In this document: positions 12,468 to 25,128 of the stretch, piece by piece | Layout: every line of letters starts with the position of its first letter | Numbering within the stretch: position 1 is the stretch's first letter | Assembly: GCF_029852145.1 (NCBI RefSeq) | Contig: NC_079971.1 | Location: 15,030,667 to 15,094,666 of the forward strand | Length of the DNA: 64,000 nucleotides | Direction of reading: 5' to 3' | Origin: Microplitis mediator | Taxonomy: Eukaryota > Arthropoda > Insecta > Hymenoptera > Braconidae | Made by a program: the position numbers and the translations under genes | Notes under the pieces: generated by a model | Databases searched by the model: none | What the model saw: only the letters and a program-made list of their open reading frames with translations | Told to the model about the DNA's origin: nothing

Positions 12468-12962
12468 TTAACTGCTTATGTCTATCAAACCGCAGAATTT
12501 CTTGCATCCGGCGAGCCTCAAGCCCAATATTCTCATAACAAAAATGAACCGGCGATTTAGTTCATACATTCTTCCGATTTTTTGACAAGATAAAATATAT
12601 TTTGGATCACATCGTTCACATTCTACTATGATTTTATGTCCCAGACCAAATTTCGAACATTGCTTAAACTGTACTTTACCATTACACAATTGATCTTCAT
12701 CTTCATTGTCAATAATGTTAGAACACCGCACAAACAATGAGAGAGTTGAAAAAACCAAGGCAAAATCCATAATTGAATATTGGAGCGTGTCCTCTTCTGG
12801 CACGTGCTCTTTATCATCACCTTTTAATTTTTTTGCTAAGGTGCTCGTGATGGAACTATCATCAGTTTCCGGATCTTTAGGATTGAAGGACTGTCTCCTT
12901 TTTCTCGGTCTATCTTTTCTACGAGCTCCAAGGGTTAACTGTTTTCTTGAAATTTTATGCAT
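12468..12962 (-). pseudogene. Mutator-like transposase N-terminal fragment (164 aa)
   Basis: The first ~60 residues are basic and Ser-rich. A cysteine module (CNGKVQFKQC, then CERCDPKY and SCQKI) is followed by YELNRRFIFVMRILGLRLAG and FCGLIDI. This Asn-Arg-Arg plus FCGLM-type block is the start of the Mutator-like transposase domain found in many insect multicopy proteins. The frame ends soon after at 12468. No catalytic part follows downstream on this strand, so it is a truncated copy. Family assignment rests on the motif only. Confidence 0.6.
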
Positions 12963-13565
12963 CGTTTATCAACTTCACAAATGACACTAGATAACCCCAA
13001 ATAATACCACGTTTTTAATAAATTATATGATAGAAACTTGGGATAACCTCAAATGAACCTCGTCCTTCAAGAAGTAATCACCAAATAAAATATTTCAAAC
13101 TTGTTTTCCTTAGGAAGTGAAAGTAATATACAACAATGACAGACAAACAATAGACGAGCAGCTGCTCACTATACCTGAGGCGCGCTGACCCTTCTATACC
13201 TGACTTAGAGCGCACACCTTCCAAAGGCTGTATCTCCGAAACTATTATTCGGATCGACTTGAAAATTTAGGATAATATTCTTGAGATGTTGTAGAAATTA
13301 ATAAGCCAAAACAAAATCGATTTTTTGAACCCACGAAACCCATGTAACCCCTAAATATAATGGGAGAAACAGCAAAATTGAAAGCGTACAAATCGATAAT
13401 TACGATTTTTTTACAGAAATAGGAAATACTGTTTAATTTAGAAAGTATGTACAGATAGAGTGGTAAAAACAATAATTTCATTTTAATTTGGAAAGAATTA
13501 AATCAGTTATCACTTTAAAATGAATCAGGCGATTTAATTGATCTCCAAGAATGTGTTACGTCCTA

Positions 13566-14250
13566 GTATGGCACGCCATTTTACTATTTAATGATAATAA
13601 ATAAATTATAGTTTAATTTAATTGTTATAGAGAAATTGAAATCATTTTTATCGAGGCATAATTGAAATGGGACACATTAATTTAATGATCATGCAAAGTT
13701 TTTATTGAAAGTAATTATTTTCTCCTGACAAAATAATAATCTGGTTATTTAGAATTAAGGCCTGACAAAACTTATTTTGATTATTAAGAATTATAGTGCC
13801 ACATAATAAAAATGATTCACATTATCATTATGTGTACAGATAGTTTTATCATGATTTATTATTATGTACTGACATAAATATGATGAGTTCTATCAAAATT
13901 ATGGTCTTTATACTAATATTATGTTGAATTTAAACTACACTATCCTATAAAAATGATTGACAAAAGTTGAGTTACCAGAGCTAATAATATATTAATTTTT
14001 TAGATATTCAGGTATCCTGAATTAAAATTATGTATACAATAAAAATGCGAGATTTAAAATTATGTACATAATGAGAATGCGGGAATGAAAATTATGTACA
14101 TAATGGAAATTCAAAACTAAAATTATGTACATGATGGAAATTCGGAATTAAAATTATGTACATAATGAAAATGTATGGCACGCCGTTTTACTATTTAATA
14201 TTAACAAATAAGTTAGAGGAAAATTCAATTGTCATAAAAAAATTAAAATG
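13566..14250. repeat. Direct repeat pair flanking a ~32 bp tandem array
   Basis: An ~80 bp block starting GTATGGCACGCC at 13566 recurs in direct orientation at 14173. Between them, at 14023-14174, about five copies of a 31-33 bp unit sit in tandem, each centred on the palindrome ATTATGTACATAAT. No ORF. The flanking repeats could be remnants of a terminal direct repeat or a tandem duplication. Confidence 0.7.
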
Positions 14251-14705
14251 TTATGTCCGACTATTATTTAATTAATATTTGGTTGCATGGATTATGGCGT
14301 TCGGACTAACCAATACAATTTTTGGCTTAAATGTTTAGTTCAAGCCTTAATTTATTTATTTAGGGATACGTTTCGATGTAGACTTTCTTTCAAATCTAAT
14401 TCTCTTAAAACGGAGTTGTCTCCGTTAGTCGATAGGTAGAGAAACTGGTCATTGATTCAACCGATTCCCAGATTTATCGCATTCTTATTGCCACTTCAAA
14501 TTTGAGGCCGATTTGAAATTTGTTATTTAGTCGAGAAAAAAAGGAGTCAATTATGAATTTCCTACGTTTACGCTGATACTTTTAAATCTTCTTCATCACT
14601 CTGCTGGAATAGTCCTTCGCTGTTGACCCCTGGATTGGCTGCGATTCTCTCGTACAAAAGCGTTTTTCAAGCGAGGGTTGGGTGATAACATGGTTACGTA
14701 ACAAA

Positions 14706-15443
14706 TTGCCCTCGGACAAAATAACCCCGACAAAATAACCCCGACAAAATAACCTGGGACAAAATAACCTCGTAACAAAATTACCTAAACAAAAATATCT
14801 TTGTTATAAAATAACCTGAACAACAATAACCTTTAAGTACGATTTTTATCATTATAGATTTATGTAAATATTAACATTGAAATTAAAAAAAATACAACAA
14901 TTATTGAGTATAGTTATGAAATTTATTTATATAAAATAAAATAAAAATAAAAAAAAAAAAAAAAAAATAAGCAAGGGTGGAATGATACATTACACAACGC
15001 CACGATATTCCTTTTTTTACATCAGCTTTGCGGGTATACAAGTAACCTCCATCATACAATTGCTTTTTATTTTTTTGTGATAACACAAATTTTAATGGCA
15101 TTTTTAATTATAATATTGTTGAATTAATAATTTCGATACTAAAATCACCAAATGACGCGAATCCAACTTTACACAACATATAACTTACGTATATACATTA
15201 ACCAAACTTGTAATGTATATACCAATAACATAAATTAATCAGTGTATCCATAGATGGCGACTATTTACAAATGACTTAGCGGGAAAATAATTTAAATTTA
15301 AACATTTATAATTTTTTCAGGTTATTGTTGAGCAGGTTGTTTTTTTTTTAGGTTTTTTTTTCGGGTTATTTTGTTACGAGGTTATTTTGTCCGAGGTTAT
15401 TTTGTCGGGGTTATTTTGTCGAGGTTATTTTGTCCGAGGGCAA
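14706..15443. mobile_element. 738 bp non-autonomous element with tandem-repeat TIRs
   Basis: The left end starts TTGCCCTCGGACAAAATAAC and continues as about five 14-16 bp repeats of the GACAAAATAACCCC type. The right end is the reverse complement and finishes TTATTTTGTCCGAGGGCAA. The interior is A/T rich without a coding frame. Variable-number repeats inside the TIR suggest a MITE-type element mobilised in trans. No clear target duplication is visible. Confidence 0.75.
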
Positions 15444-15889
15444 CCGGTCGTGTCACCGATAACATATACTAAGTTATTTTGATTAATCAAAACACAATGA
15501 CTGTTGGCACCTTTTATGTTTACTTTATTTTAAAATCTTAATCACCGATTAAAAATAAAATTCCTTTATTTTTCTTAATTGAAAATAGAGATAATTCTCT
15601 CTAAAGGAATGTATTTTTGTTTTTAATTATTTATTCACTTTTTCAAGTACACTGCTTTTTTTTATAATATTCAAGATATAAATTTGAATTTCGTATATTT
15701 TATATGGATATAATTATGCTCAATAATGTGAGCTAACACTTAACTAAGTACTCACAACCAATTACACTTTTTTATTTATGTTTTCGTTTTATTTCTTTTG
15801 AGATGCAAAGTTTTATTCGCTTTAACCGAGATATTACTCTGTGTTTTAACTATATTTTATAGCACTGATAATTTCTTTTTTATTTTCTT

Positions 15890-16058
15890 TTGTATTTATT
15901 AGGTTGATTTTTTTAAAAATTTAACTATTGTATTTGTCCTCATGCTCGATTTTTCAAGGAATTTTGTCATAAACTATTATAATTAGTTGAGTAGAGTTCA
16001 AGAATACCATTCGTTAAAAAATTTACATATGTATATATATATATATATATACATATAT
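15890..16058. repeat. Inverted copy of 7115-7290
   Basis: TTGTCCTCATGCTCGATTTT and CATTCGTTAAAAAATTTACA here are the reverse complement of the segment at 7170-7280. A more diverged relative lies at 17560-17690. It is an arm of an older inverted repeat broken by the LTR that follows. 15450-15890 holds nothing recognisable. Confidence 0.6.
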
Positions 16059-17119
16059 TGTAACATGAGAAAAAATTCGACATCGACCCGAGGTTTGAAA
16101 TTATTTAAATACAATAAATAGTTATCCGGTGAGCCAATTCTGGTGACACCTATGAGCAAAGATTCCGACTTTGACGAAGCCATCGACTCGACGCATGGAT
16201 TGAAACGAGAGATCCGGGTTAGACGCCGAACAGAACGGCCACGTTTTTTTTTTTTATTTGAACAATTCGACTCGACTAAACGAACAATTTCGATTCCGAC
16301 GTATGATCGAGTTGTATTACGACATGTAAGATCAATCCGAGTTTGATCAACGAACAATTAATCGCGACCAGTAATTTCGACCGACAATAACCGATTAAGT
16401 GAACAAGTGAACAAGCCGAAGCCTCGGCCCGAAACTGAACAAAGTGTACGACTGAATTGTTTTGTTAATAAACGAGTGAAGTGCAATAATGATTAATTAA
16501 TGAAATAATTAATTCCGCGTAATACCGGTGTGATAGTGAAATTGAACGCGTTACCGAAATAAAATATTATTTTACGTTTTATTTTATTTTATCGAGCAAT
16601 TCTGAGAATTACGGATTATCCGTGTCTCATTCGTACCGAGTCGAGTCTTACGTTTACACTACTCTGACGTCATTCGTCAAGTATTTTGTGTGAAAAATAA
16701 AATAAGTTTATTTTATTTCGACAACCGACTGTGTTTCTCCAAGCAACGAACTAATTGTGTGTTTTGATCAACTACGATTTTTTTTTATATAGTTTCGTTT
16801 ATATCGAGTCAAACCGACAACGGCATTTAAATTTTTTTGTAACCAATAATAATTTTATGATACCGATCAATTATTTTGTGTTCAATATACAACTAATTAT
16901 TTTGTGTTAATTCTGATCAATTATTTATCGTAATCTTAAGTGCCTGACCTTTCCCCGATCCGCCACCCTGAGTCGACATTTTTGATAATTGTTTATTTGG
17001 TGGTTATAAAATCACCTGGCGCTCAACTTAATTATTTTTGAACAAGGTAGCCAAAAACCGTAAGTGTATTCGGACTTCACTCCGAACGGTAGATCCCCGG
17101 TGGTGAAAAACCTGTTACA
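16059..17119 (+). repeat. Solo LTR, family L1 (1061 bp)
   Basis: It begins TGTAACATGAGAAAAAATTC and ends AAAACCTGTTACA, with inverted TGTAACA/TGTTACA ends. It is the plus-strand relative of 8762-9874. Flanks are TATAT on the left and TATTT on the right, a possible 5-bp duplication with one mismatch. No gag or pol is adjacent. Confidence 0.72.
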
Positions 17120-17904
17120 TATTTTAAATTCATCTGAAAGCTCTTCAAATAAGTTTTAATTTTCATGCCTATATATATGTCTAGACCACTGAAATTACTT
17201 ATTTTACCATTCATTTAATGAAATTTTGCTATTGCATTAGTTCTCCTACTTCTTAGTAAATTCATGGAGCTACTCAAATTCATATTATCGCAGTGTGACC
17301 CTTATAAAATCCAAACATCTCAATTCAGTGGGTATATACAATTTTGTTTTATCGACAGTGTATAAATGATATGATATATCAATAACAAGATTAACATTAG
17401 TTATGATGATAATATTCTCTATATCTACTCGTTGTTTGATATTCTAATAGGCTTTTTATTTCAAATATTAGTACTAATTTTAAGTATGACACTTTGATGT
17501 ATCACAATCAATTTTTAATCTTAGAATATTTTATTAGTAGATTTTATTGAAAGCAAATTATCGTCTTTGTCCTTATGGTAGAATTTTCGAGCATTAAAAC
17601 CATAATCTATCATAATTTTTCGAATAGGGTCCGGAATACCATTGGTCCGATAGTTTGAATATATGCATACGTATCTTTAAATAACGTCAAATCAAAACAT
17701 ATAGTGCATTATCATCAAAAATTCTTCTGAAGCTCATTTAGTTAGCTTCAATTTTTGGCATTATACTTATAATTTTTTGATTTTTTTGTTTCATCATCTC
17801 AAGAATTTTCAAGAAAATGTAAAAAAAAAATTTATTTCATTATCAGCTTTTATTTGAACAGTGAAAAAAATTAAATAATGAGAAATCTACTTCCATTTCG
17901 GCTG
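17120..17904. other. AT-rich repeat debris
   Basis: No gene. It includes a diverged relative of the 15890-16058 segment at 17560-17690, and at 17890 the self-complementary block CCATTTCGGCTGCCGAATGG, shared inverted with ~5566. Confidence 0.55.
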
Positions 17905-19490
17905 CCGAATGGCCTTTTCTTGTAGTACTTTTGATTCTCTACAAAGTTGCCATTAAGACCTTTTTTGGATGATGGACAGATCAATAGTTATGAGCTCTCG
18001 AAGCCTTATTATTTAAGTTATTTACTAATAACAATTAAAATATTGACTATAAAAAAAAAAGTTGAATGGTAATTTTGTCGTACATTTGATCTTCTACAAA
18101 ATTGTCTTGATGACTTCTTCTATATGATGAACAGTTCAATAGTTACGAACTCCTGAAGTCTCATTATTTGAATTATTTAGCTATTACAATTAAAATATTG
18201 AGTATAGAGACAACAGTTATTTGAAAATTCGGTAAAAAATCCCATACACTATGAATATACGCGGAAATTTCATCTTCCACAGCTCAATAAATTTGAGCTC
18301 CAAAAGTCTCAATTATAGATTTATTTAAATTATCAGTTTAACCTATTATCTGTTGAGAATAATTTGAATCAAGATTCTTTAGCACTATTTTAAATATATG
18401 AAAAAACTCGTAAAAAGTCCGTCATATCATTAATAGTTGATTGTTTATTTACTTTTTCTATTCCTTGATTACAAAAATCTAAACAAATAAATTTTTTTTT
18501 GTTTTAATTTAAAAAAATCTGTCTATCGGTTGACCCTGCGGGCCAGCCCTGAAACTTCCTGTTGTTTTCGTGCTCCTTGAATTTTTTTTCATTTTTTTTC
18601 AAATTTTTTAGAAATGGCTCGATCGATCGATTCCAAAATCTAATCAGCACGAGAATTCAAAAAACAGCGTCGATTCCCACCTCAACTATCTCAATCGCTT
18701 AATTTGTTCGAGAGATATCTTCGGAGAAAAAATTGTAAAAAACTATTTTTTCGAAAAGAACGGCATCCAAAAGTATTTTTGAGCTCGAAGAGCTCGAATA
18801 TGTATTCACGACATAGTTTTCGAGCTCGAAGGAGCTCGAAAACAGCAGGAAGTCTTAAGGCTGGCCCACAGGGTCAACCGATAGACAGATTTTTTTTAAT
18901 TGAAACAAAAAAAAATTTATTCGTTTAAATTTTTGTAATCAAGGAATATAAAAAGTAAATAAACAATCAACTATTAATGATATGACGGACTTTTTACGAG
19001 TTTTTTCATATATTTAAAATAGTGCTAAAGAATCTTGATTCAAATTATTCTCAACAGATAATAGGTTAAACTGATAATTTAAATAAATCTATAATTGAGA
19101 CTTTCGGAGCTCAAATTTATTGAGCTGTGGAAGATAAAATTTCCACGTATATTCATAGTGTATGGGATTTTTTACCGAATTTTCAAATAACTGTTGTCTC
19201 TATACTCAATATTTTAATTGTAATAGCTAAATAATTCAAATAATGAGACTTCAGGAGTTCGTAACTATTGAACTGTTCATCATATAGAAAAAGTCATCAA
19301 GACAATTTTGTAGAAGATCAAATGTACGACAAAATTACCATTCAACTTTTTTTTTATAGTCAATATTTTCATTGTTATAAGTAAATAATTTAAATAATAA
19401 GGCTTCGAGAGCTCATAACTATTGATCTGTTCATCATCCAAAAAAGGTCTTAATGGCAATTTTGTAGAGAATCAAATGTACTACAAAATT
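17905..19490. repeat. Foldback element FB4 (1.6 kb)
   Basis: The left arm (17920-18560) returns reversed at 18845-19488. Examples are TAGTTATGAGCTCTCGAAGC against GCTTCGAGAGCTCATAACTA, and CTATCGGTTGACCCTG against CAGGGTCAACCGATAG. The ~285 bp spacer contains Ser/Arg-coding noise and repeated GAGCTCGAA. Arms are above 95% alike by eye. No transposase; non-autonomous. Confidence 0.82.
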
Positions 19491-19544
19491 ACTGTTTAAC
19501 TTTTTTTCTACAACCAACAGTTTAGTTTCCAGATGTAAAAATAA

Positions 19545-22065
19545 CGAATCAGCCTAGGAATTCCAAGAGACCGGGAGGGTCTCGATGGGGCGGATCCTAA
19601 GCGGTTCAACCTTGCGTTGGCCAACTGGGAAAAGTTCCACGAGAAACTACCAGTACTCGCAAGAGTGAATCTTGATGGCCTAGCGCTGGAAACGGTCGAG
19701 GACGTGGAAAAGTATACCGATGTACTTACTAAAACCATTCTAGAATCATGTGAATTCGCTATCCCGCGGAAGAAGCCGCACGTAAAGTCATACCCGTGGT
19801 GGACCAGAGAACTAACAAAAGAAAAGAAAGTAGTTTACGAAGCTAGAAGGGGATTTCAGAGGGAGACAGACGAAGGGAAGAAGACAGAACTTAAAGGGAC
19901 TCACTAACGACTTTGCAAGACATAGTCAAAACACGTTAAAAGACCGAGAGAAAACAGCTGGCGAGAGTTTGTCACGTCGAACGGTAAGAAGGAGCACTGG
20001 GGCATTGTATACAAGCTCCAGGCAGACATCACCGAGTTAACAGAGTGCTCACCACACTCCGGCGTGACGGGTGATCCACAGAAAGCTTTAAGGACACAGC
20101 TAGCTGCTTTCTCGACAAACCAGACGAAGAGACCGAAGAACAGAAGGTAAACCGGGAGAATTCAAAGACGCTACCAGACACCGTGGACGCCGATTTATTC
20201 ACCCCGCGCAAACTATACAGAATTTTAAAAACCCTTAAAAATAAAAAAGCACCCGGACCAGACTTAGTAGAAAATGAAGTAGTCAAAAGGGCGGGAGTCA
20301 TTTTATCGAGGGAATTTTTAGACTTATATAATAGATGCCTAGAGCTAGGAGTTTTCCCCACCGCATGGGAAGAGGGTGGGATTATTATGCTCCTTAAGAG
20401 CAGTGACAAAGACGCGAGTGACCCAAAATCGTATAGGCCAATATGTTTACTTTCGGTAATCGGGAAGGTATTTGAAAGATTGTTAAAATCGAGACTCACC
20501 ACCACAGTCTTAGCTGGGGATAAGATCTCCAGTCAACAATTTGGTTTCATGGCCAAAAGGTCGACTGAAGATGCAATCGTTGAGATGCGCCGCTTGCTAA
20601 ATTCGACAACAGAGAATCTGGCAATCGGACGTATCTTCGATATTTCTGGCGCCTTTGACAACGTGTGGTGGCCGCGAGTACTCGAGGGTTTAAAGAAACG
20701 GGAATGCCCCAAAAATGTTTATAGGGTAGTACAGAGTTATTTTGAGGATTGGACAGTCGGACTGTCATGGGGATTCGGGAGGGAAACGAAAAAGCCAACA
20801 AGGGGATGTCCACAGGGATCAGTCTTAGGGCCGCTATTTGGGAACATTATGTTCGATGACTTACTTAAAGAATTAGAATCATCAGATCAGGGGAGAAAAT
20901 TTGTAGCTTATGCTGACGACCTCCTCATCATCATAGAGGGAACTTCACGCGCAGACATCGAAAGAAAAGCACAAGGGACGGTAGATTCGATACTGGAATG
21001 GTGTCGTTCCGCGAAACTTACGCTGTCGGAGTCTAAGACCGAAGCGATATTCCTCAAGAGAGATTACACCCGACGCGGTCCACGCAAGGACAAAGGTCCG
21101 TACCCCTATGAAGCGAAAAGACAGAAAAAGCCCAAGTATGATTCAAAGCCACGGAAAATCGTAATAGGTAAAACAAAGATAGCATTCAAAAAGAGCGTTA
21201 GATACTTAGGGGTACACTTCGACCAGGACCTCAAACCAACCACAAACATAAAGACAAGGCGCGCGAAATTAGACAAAACTTTTGGTCGTTTACGCCGTCT
21301 CGCACGGACTGAATGGGGACTGCGCTTTCCGGCTATGTCCACCATCTATAGGGGCTACTTCCTGCCTGTTGTCACTTATGCGGCAGCAGGTTGGAGTGAC
21401 CTATGTGGAGTGGAGGAATAGAAGGCTCTTAGGGCCCTAAAACGTCGAGCCCTGATTACGATGACGTGTCCATACAAGACGGCATCGTATAAAGGACTTT
21501 GTGTAGTTGCAGGGGCGGTGCCCATTCGGCTTGTGTTTGACGAACGTTGCGCCCGTTACAATTTTCGTACTGGCAAACAGGCAACCCTCGGAACCGTGAC
21601 CGTGCAGCCAGATGACGAAGAAGGCCTTGTCTCCCTCAGAAAAGAAACCATTCGCAGATGGCAAGAACAGTGGTCCACAACGGACGACGGACGTATGACA
21701 TTCAACTTCTTCCCCGACGTTACTGAACGTCTAGCGAGCAAACACATCAGCCCTAACTTCTGGCTTACCCAGATGTTAACCGGTCATGGCTGTTTTAAAG
21801 ATAGACTCTTCAAGTACGGACTCGCAAAGGATCGCAAATGCCCCCAATGCAACAAAGGGTGGGATACCGTTCAGCACTTACTGCTAAAATGCACCGAGTT
21901 CGAGCCTCAGCGTGAGGTGCTTTAGAGCATAGAAGAGTGGGGCGCGGAGTGGCCACAAATCGGGCGTGTTCTTGTCACCCCAAATTCCTTTAAAGTCTTT
22001 AATGGTTTCAGCAAAGATTGCCTTCACCAAAAACTCAGCAGCCAGTTCCAACACAGAGAAGGAGG
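19545..22065 (+). pseudogene. R1-like non-LTR retrotransposon, 5'-truncated and decayed
   Basis: The first frame (to 19905) is the end of the endonuclease/linker part (FNLALANWEKF, then YPWWTRELTKEKK). After frame changes, the RT runs from ~20180 (LKNKKAPGPD, SYRPICLLS, DISGAFDNVWWP, GCPQGSVLGP, catalytic YADDLLII) to an in-frame TAG at 21419-21421. It reopens in the same frame to 21925, with the C-terminal zinc module CPQCNKGWDTVQHLLLKC. Motif spacing and the SWREFVTSNG-like linker near 19960 fit the R1 clade. GC is higher than in the surroundings. It lacks most of the endonuclease and has at least two frameshifts and two stops, so it is inactive. Confidence 0.88.
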
Positions 22066-22262
22066 ATTAGATTAGATTAGATAACAGTTTATTGTTTATA
22101 GGGTTGAACAAAAATAGTACAAAATTTAGCAACAAATAAGAAATAATCAAAATATAAAGCAGTTAATACAGTGTGTATTTAATGTAAGTTAATAAAGAAT
22201 TGTTTAACATATTACTTAGTAATTTAAATTTTCAAATTGAGATTTAACGAGTTTATCATAGG

Positions 22263-25021
22263 CTATCCACCGACTTCTTGCTGTAAAAGCCAGTTATGTA
22301 GGGCAGTCTTGAATGCCGATGTGCTCTGAGTTTGTTTCAGGGAGTCAGGAAGATCGTTCCACAGATAAGGTCCAGCAATAGAAAAGGCAGCTCTGTAGGC
22401 ATCAGTTCGATGGTTGGGTACAACAAGAGTAGATGCTGAAAGTTGGCTACGTAGTGGTCTAGCAGGAACATGGGCAAGTAGCAGATCAGTCAGATATGGT
22501 GGCCGATGGTATAGATAAGCATTCCTAACCGCAATAATTAAGGAACGAGATCTTGTTTGTCCAACTGATAGCCAGCTGAGGTCAACTCTAGCTTGAGTGA
22601 TAGGAGAGTCCCACGGAAGTCTCAGAACAAATCTAATACTCTTGTTGACTATTCTCTGGAGCTTGGTGTTCAAGACCGACCCAATGCTATGCAGGACTGC
22701 TGAACAGTAGTTGACGTGTGGCAGAACTAAGGCATTTACCAGGTTCTTGCGAGTATTCACATCAGTGAAAGTACGCAAGACATACAAGCCATAGAGCGCT
22801 GAGTTAATCTTGGCAGCCACATGCTTCACATGATCTGCAAAGGTAAGTTTGGAATCCAGGATGACTCCCAGGTTGCGCACCGATGAAACGAACTCAACAT
22901 TGATACCGTCACAGCCAAGTTTGAAAGCAGAGGTGTCAATAGAGTTGATAAAAGGTCTGGACCCGAGGATTATGGCTTTAGTCCTGCCCAGATTTAATTT
23001 GAGTTCATTCGAGGTGGCCCACTGCTTGATACGAGCAATGTCCTCATTGATCTTGGCAATACAATCATCCATATCCCGTGGGTAACACGGTAGATAGATC
23101 TGGAGATCATCCGTATACAGCAGTCTTTTGCGCCAATGAATACAAGAGCCAATATCGTTGATGAAGAGTGAAAATAGCAGAGGTCCAAGGATTGAACCCT
23201 GTGGAACACCAATATTAGTACGAATCCAGTCAGTAAGTTTACCACCATCGTGCTTTACAGCTTGCTCTCTTCCAGAGACATAGGACATGATCCAGCAGGC
23301 AGCAGACGAAGAAAATCCGATTGTTATCAGCTTGCGTATTAGCAGTGCAGGAACAACTGTGTCAAAGGCCTTGGAAAAATCGAAGAGAACCAGAATGGTG
23401 ACCATACGCTTATCCATATTGTATCTCACGTCATTAAGCGGCTTTAGCAAGGCTGTTTGAGTGCTATGTCCAGTGTGGAAGCCGCATTGGAGCGGATCAA
23501 GTAAATTATATTGATCAAGATACAGCGATATCTGATTAAAGACAACCCTTTCCAATACCTTACCCAAAATAGGTAGCAAAGCAATCGGCCGATAGTCATT
23601 TGGTGTTGAAGGTGTCGAGACCTTGTTGACTGGCACTATTATGGCCCTTTTCCAAGCATCAGGAAAGGTATTGCTAGTTAAAGACGCATTAAAGATACAC
23701 GTAATGTGATCCAGGACCATAGGTAAGATAGCCAACAGCATCTTTCTAGATATTCCATCAGCTTCAACTGCAAAGTGCTTACAGAGGATAAGATTTTACG
23801 AACTTCATCTACATTGGTCTCTTTAAATAGTAGCTCAGGTTGCAAACCTGATTTAATTGCTGGTTCTGTGAAGTGATATACTGTACATGACTGGGATATG
23901 GCCGCGAAAGTCATGTTAAGTTCAGTGGGATCAACGGCAAGGGGCTTAGGACAAGTGTCCTTGAGCAAACCGAGCTTCCGCAGCTCCAGCCACATTGTAC
24001 TACTAGATAGGCCCTTTAGACGATTGGCATAATAATCAACTCTTGCACGATTGAGTTGAGAGCGATGGATATCACGAGCAGCACGATAATGCAACAAGCC
24101 ATCATGTCTTTTGTGCCGTTGAAAGCGTCAATGGATAGCTCGAACACGCCGCTCAGAGTCATCAAGGTCCTTCGAGATCCACGGAGCAGTTTTGAGTGAG
24201 TTGACAGTGATTTTACGAACTGGTGCATACTCATCAACATGTGTCATAAGTTGTTGCGTGAGTCTAGATGCCAATTGATCAGCTGACAGATCCGGTGATG
24301 AGACCCATGACCAGTCCCCACTGCGTAGTGACTCAATAGCAGGTTGTGTAGAGAGTAAGTCAAGTTTTCGAGACAAAATTACTTTGAGCGATGGAGCTTT
24401 AGCAGTTAGTTGAACAGCAACAGAGACCAAGTGATGACCCGCACCCAGAGGACGATCAGATTTGCCCCATGATACAACCGTGTCAAGTTCATCAACCATG
24501 CATAGATCAAGCCAGGTTTGTGATCGCGATGTAACATGAGTGAAGCCGTGATCGATGAGTTTCAGAGAATTCATATGTAAGAAAGATCTAACATAATCAG
24601 CATCATCATTGGATGACAGTTGGTCAGCATTAAAGTCACCACAAATGATTTTATGGCTAAAACCCTCCATGGCTGAAGCAATAACTATTGCTAGATCATT
24701 GTGCAGCGAAAAAGGAGCGTGCGGTGGTCGGTATATAGCTGCGATGAAGACAGGTTGAGAACCATTGATGTTTAACTTGCACAGCAGAATTTCAGGTAGA
24801 CCAGGTGGACCAGTCCAGATTATCGGTTGCTCGAGAATGACAGTTAAGTGTAGAGATTTGTGGTAGTATATAGCAATGCCACCCCCATGCGTGTTCCGAT
24901 CGTTTCTGACAATACAATAATCTGGCAAGCTGACAACCGTGTCATCAATTAAGTTGCTGAGCCAAGTTTCAGTAACCACAATGACATGGTACAAAGGTTC
25001 ATTGGCCAAATACTGCTGCAA
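22263..25021 (-). pseudogene. ORF2: endonuclease-reverse transcriptase (CR1/jockey-like)
   Basis: The endonuclease part (25021-24128) shows VTETWLS, GGGIAIYYH, AAIYRPPH, ICGDFNAD and a late GAGHHLVSVAV. An in-frame stop at 24128 is followed in the same frame by a linker to 23678. A frameshift near 23.74 kb then moves into the RT frame (23741-22263): NDYRPIALLPILGK, LFDFSKAFDTV, GVPQGSILGPLLFSLFIND and LLYTDDLQIYL. The catalytic box reads YTDD where YADD is usual. The C-terminal domain runs to LPDSLKQTQSTSAFK, a typical end for CR1/jockey-like proteins. The product would copy element RNA at a nicked target. Confidence 0.87.
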
Positions 25022-25128
25022 GACACATAAGTTAGCACGTAGTGAGTTGATGTTGACACAGCAAGCACGCAGAACAAAGTGGTCAGTGGTATTAGATACA
25101 CGGGGACCACCTGTAGATAAACTCGCTA

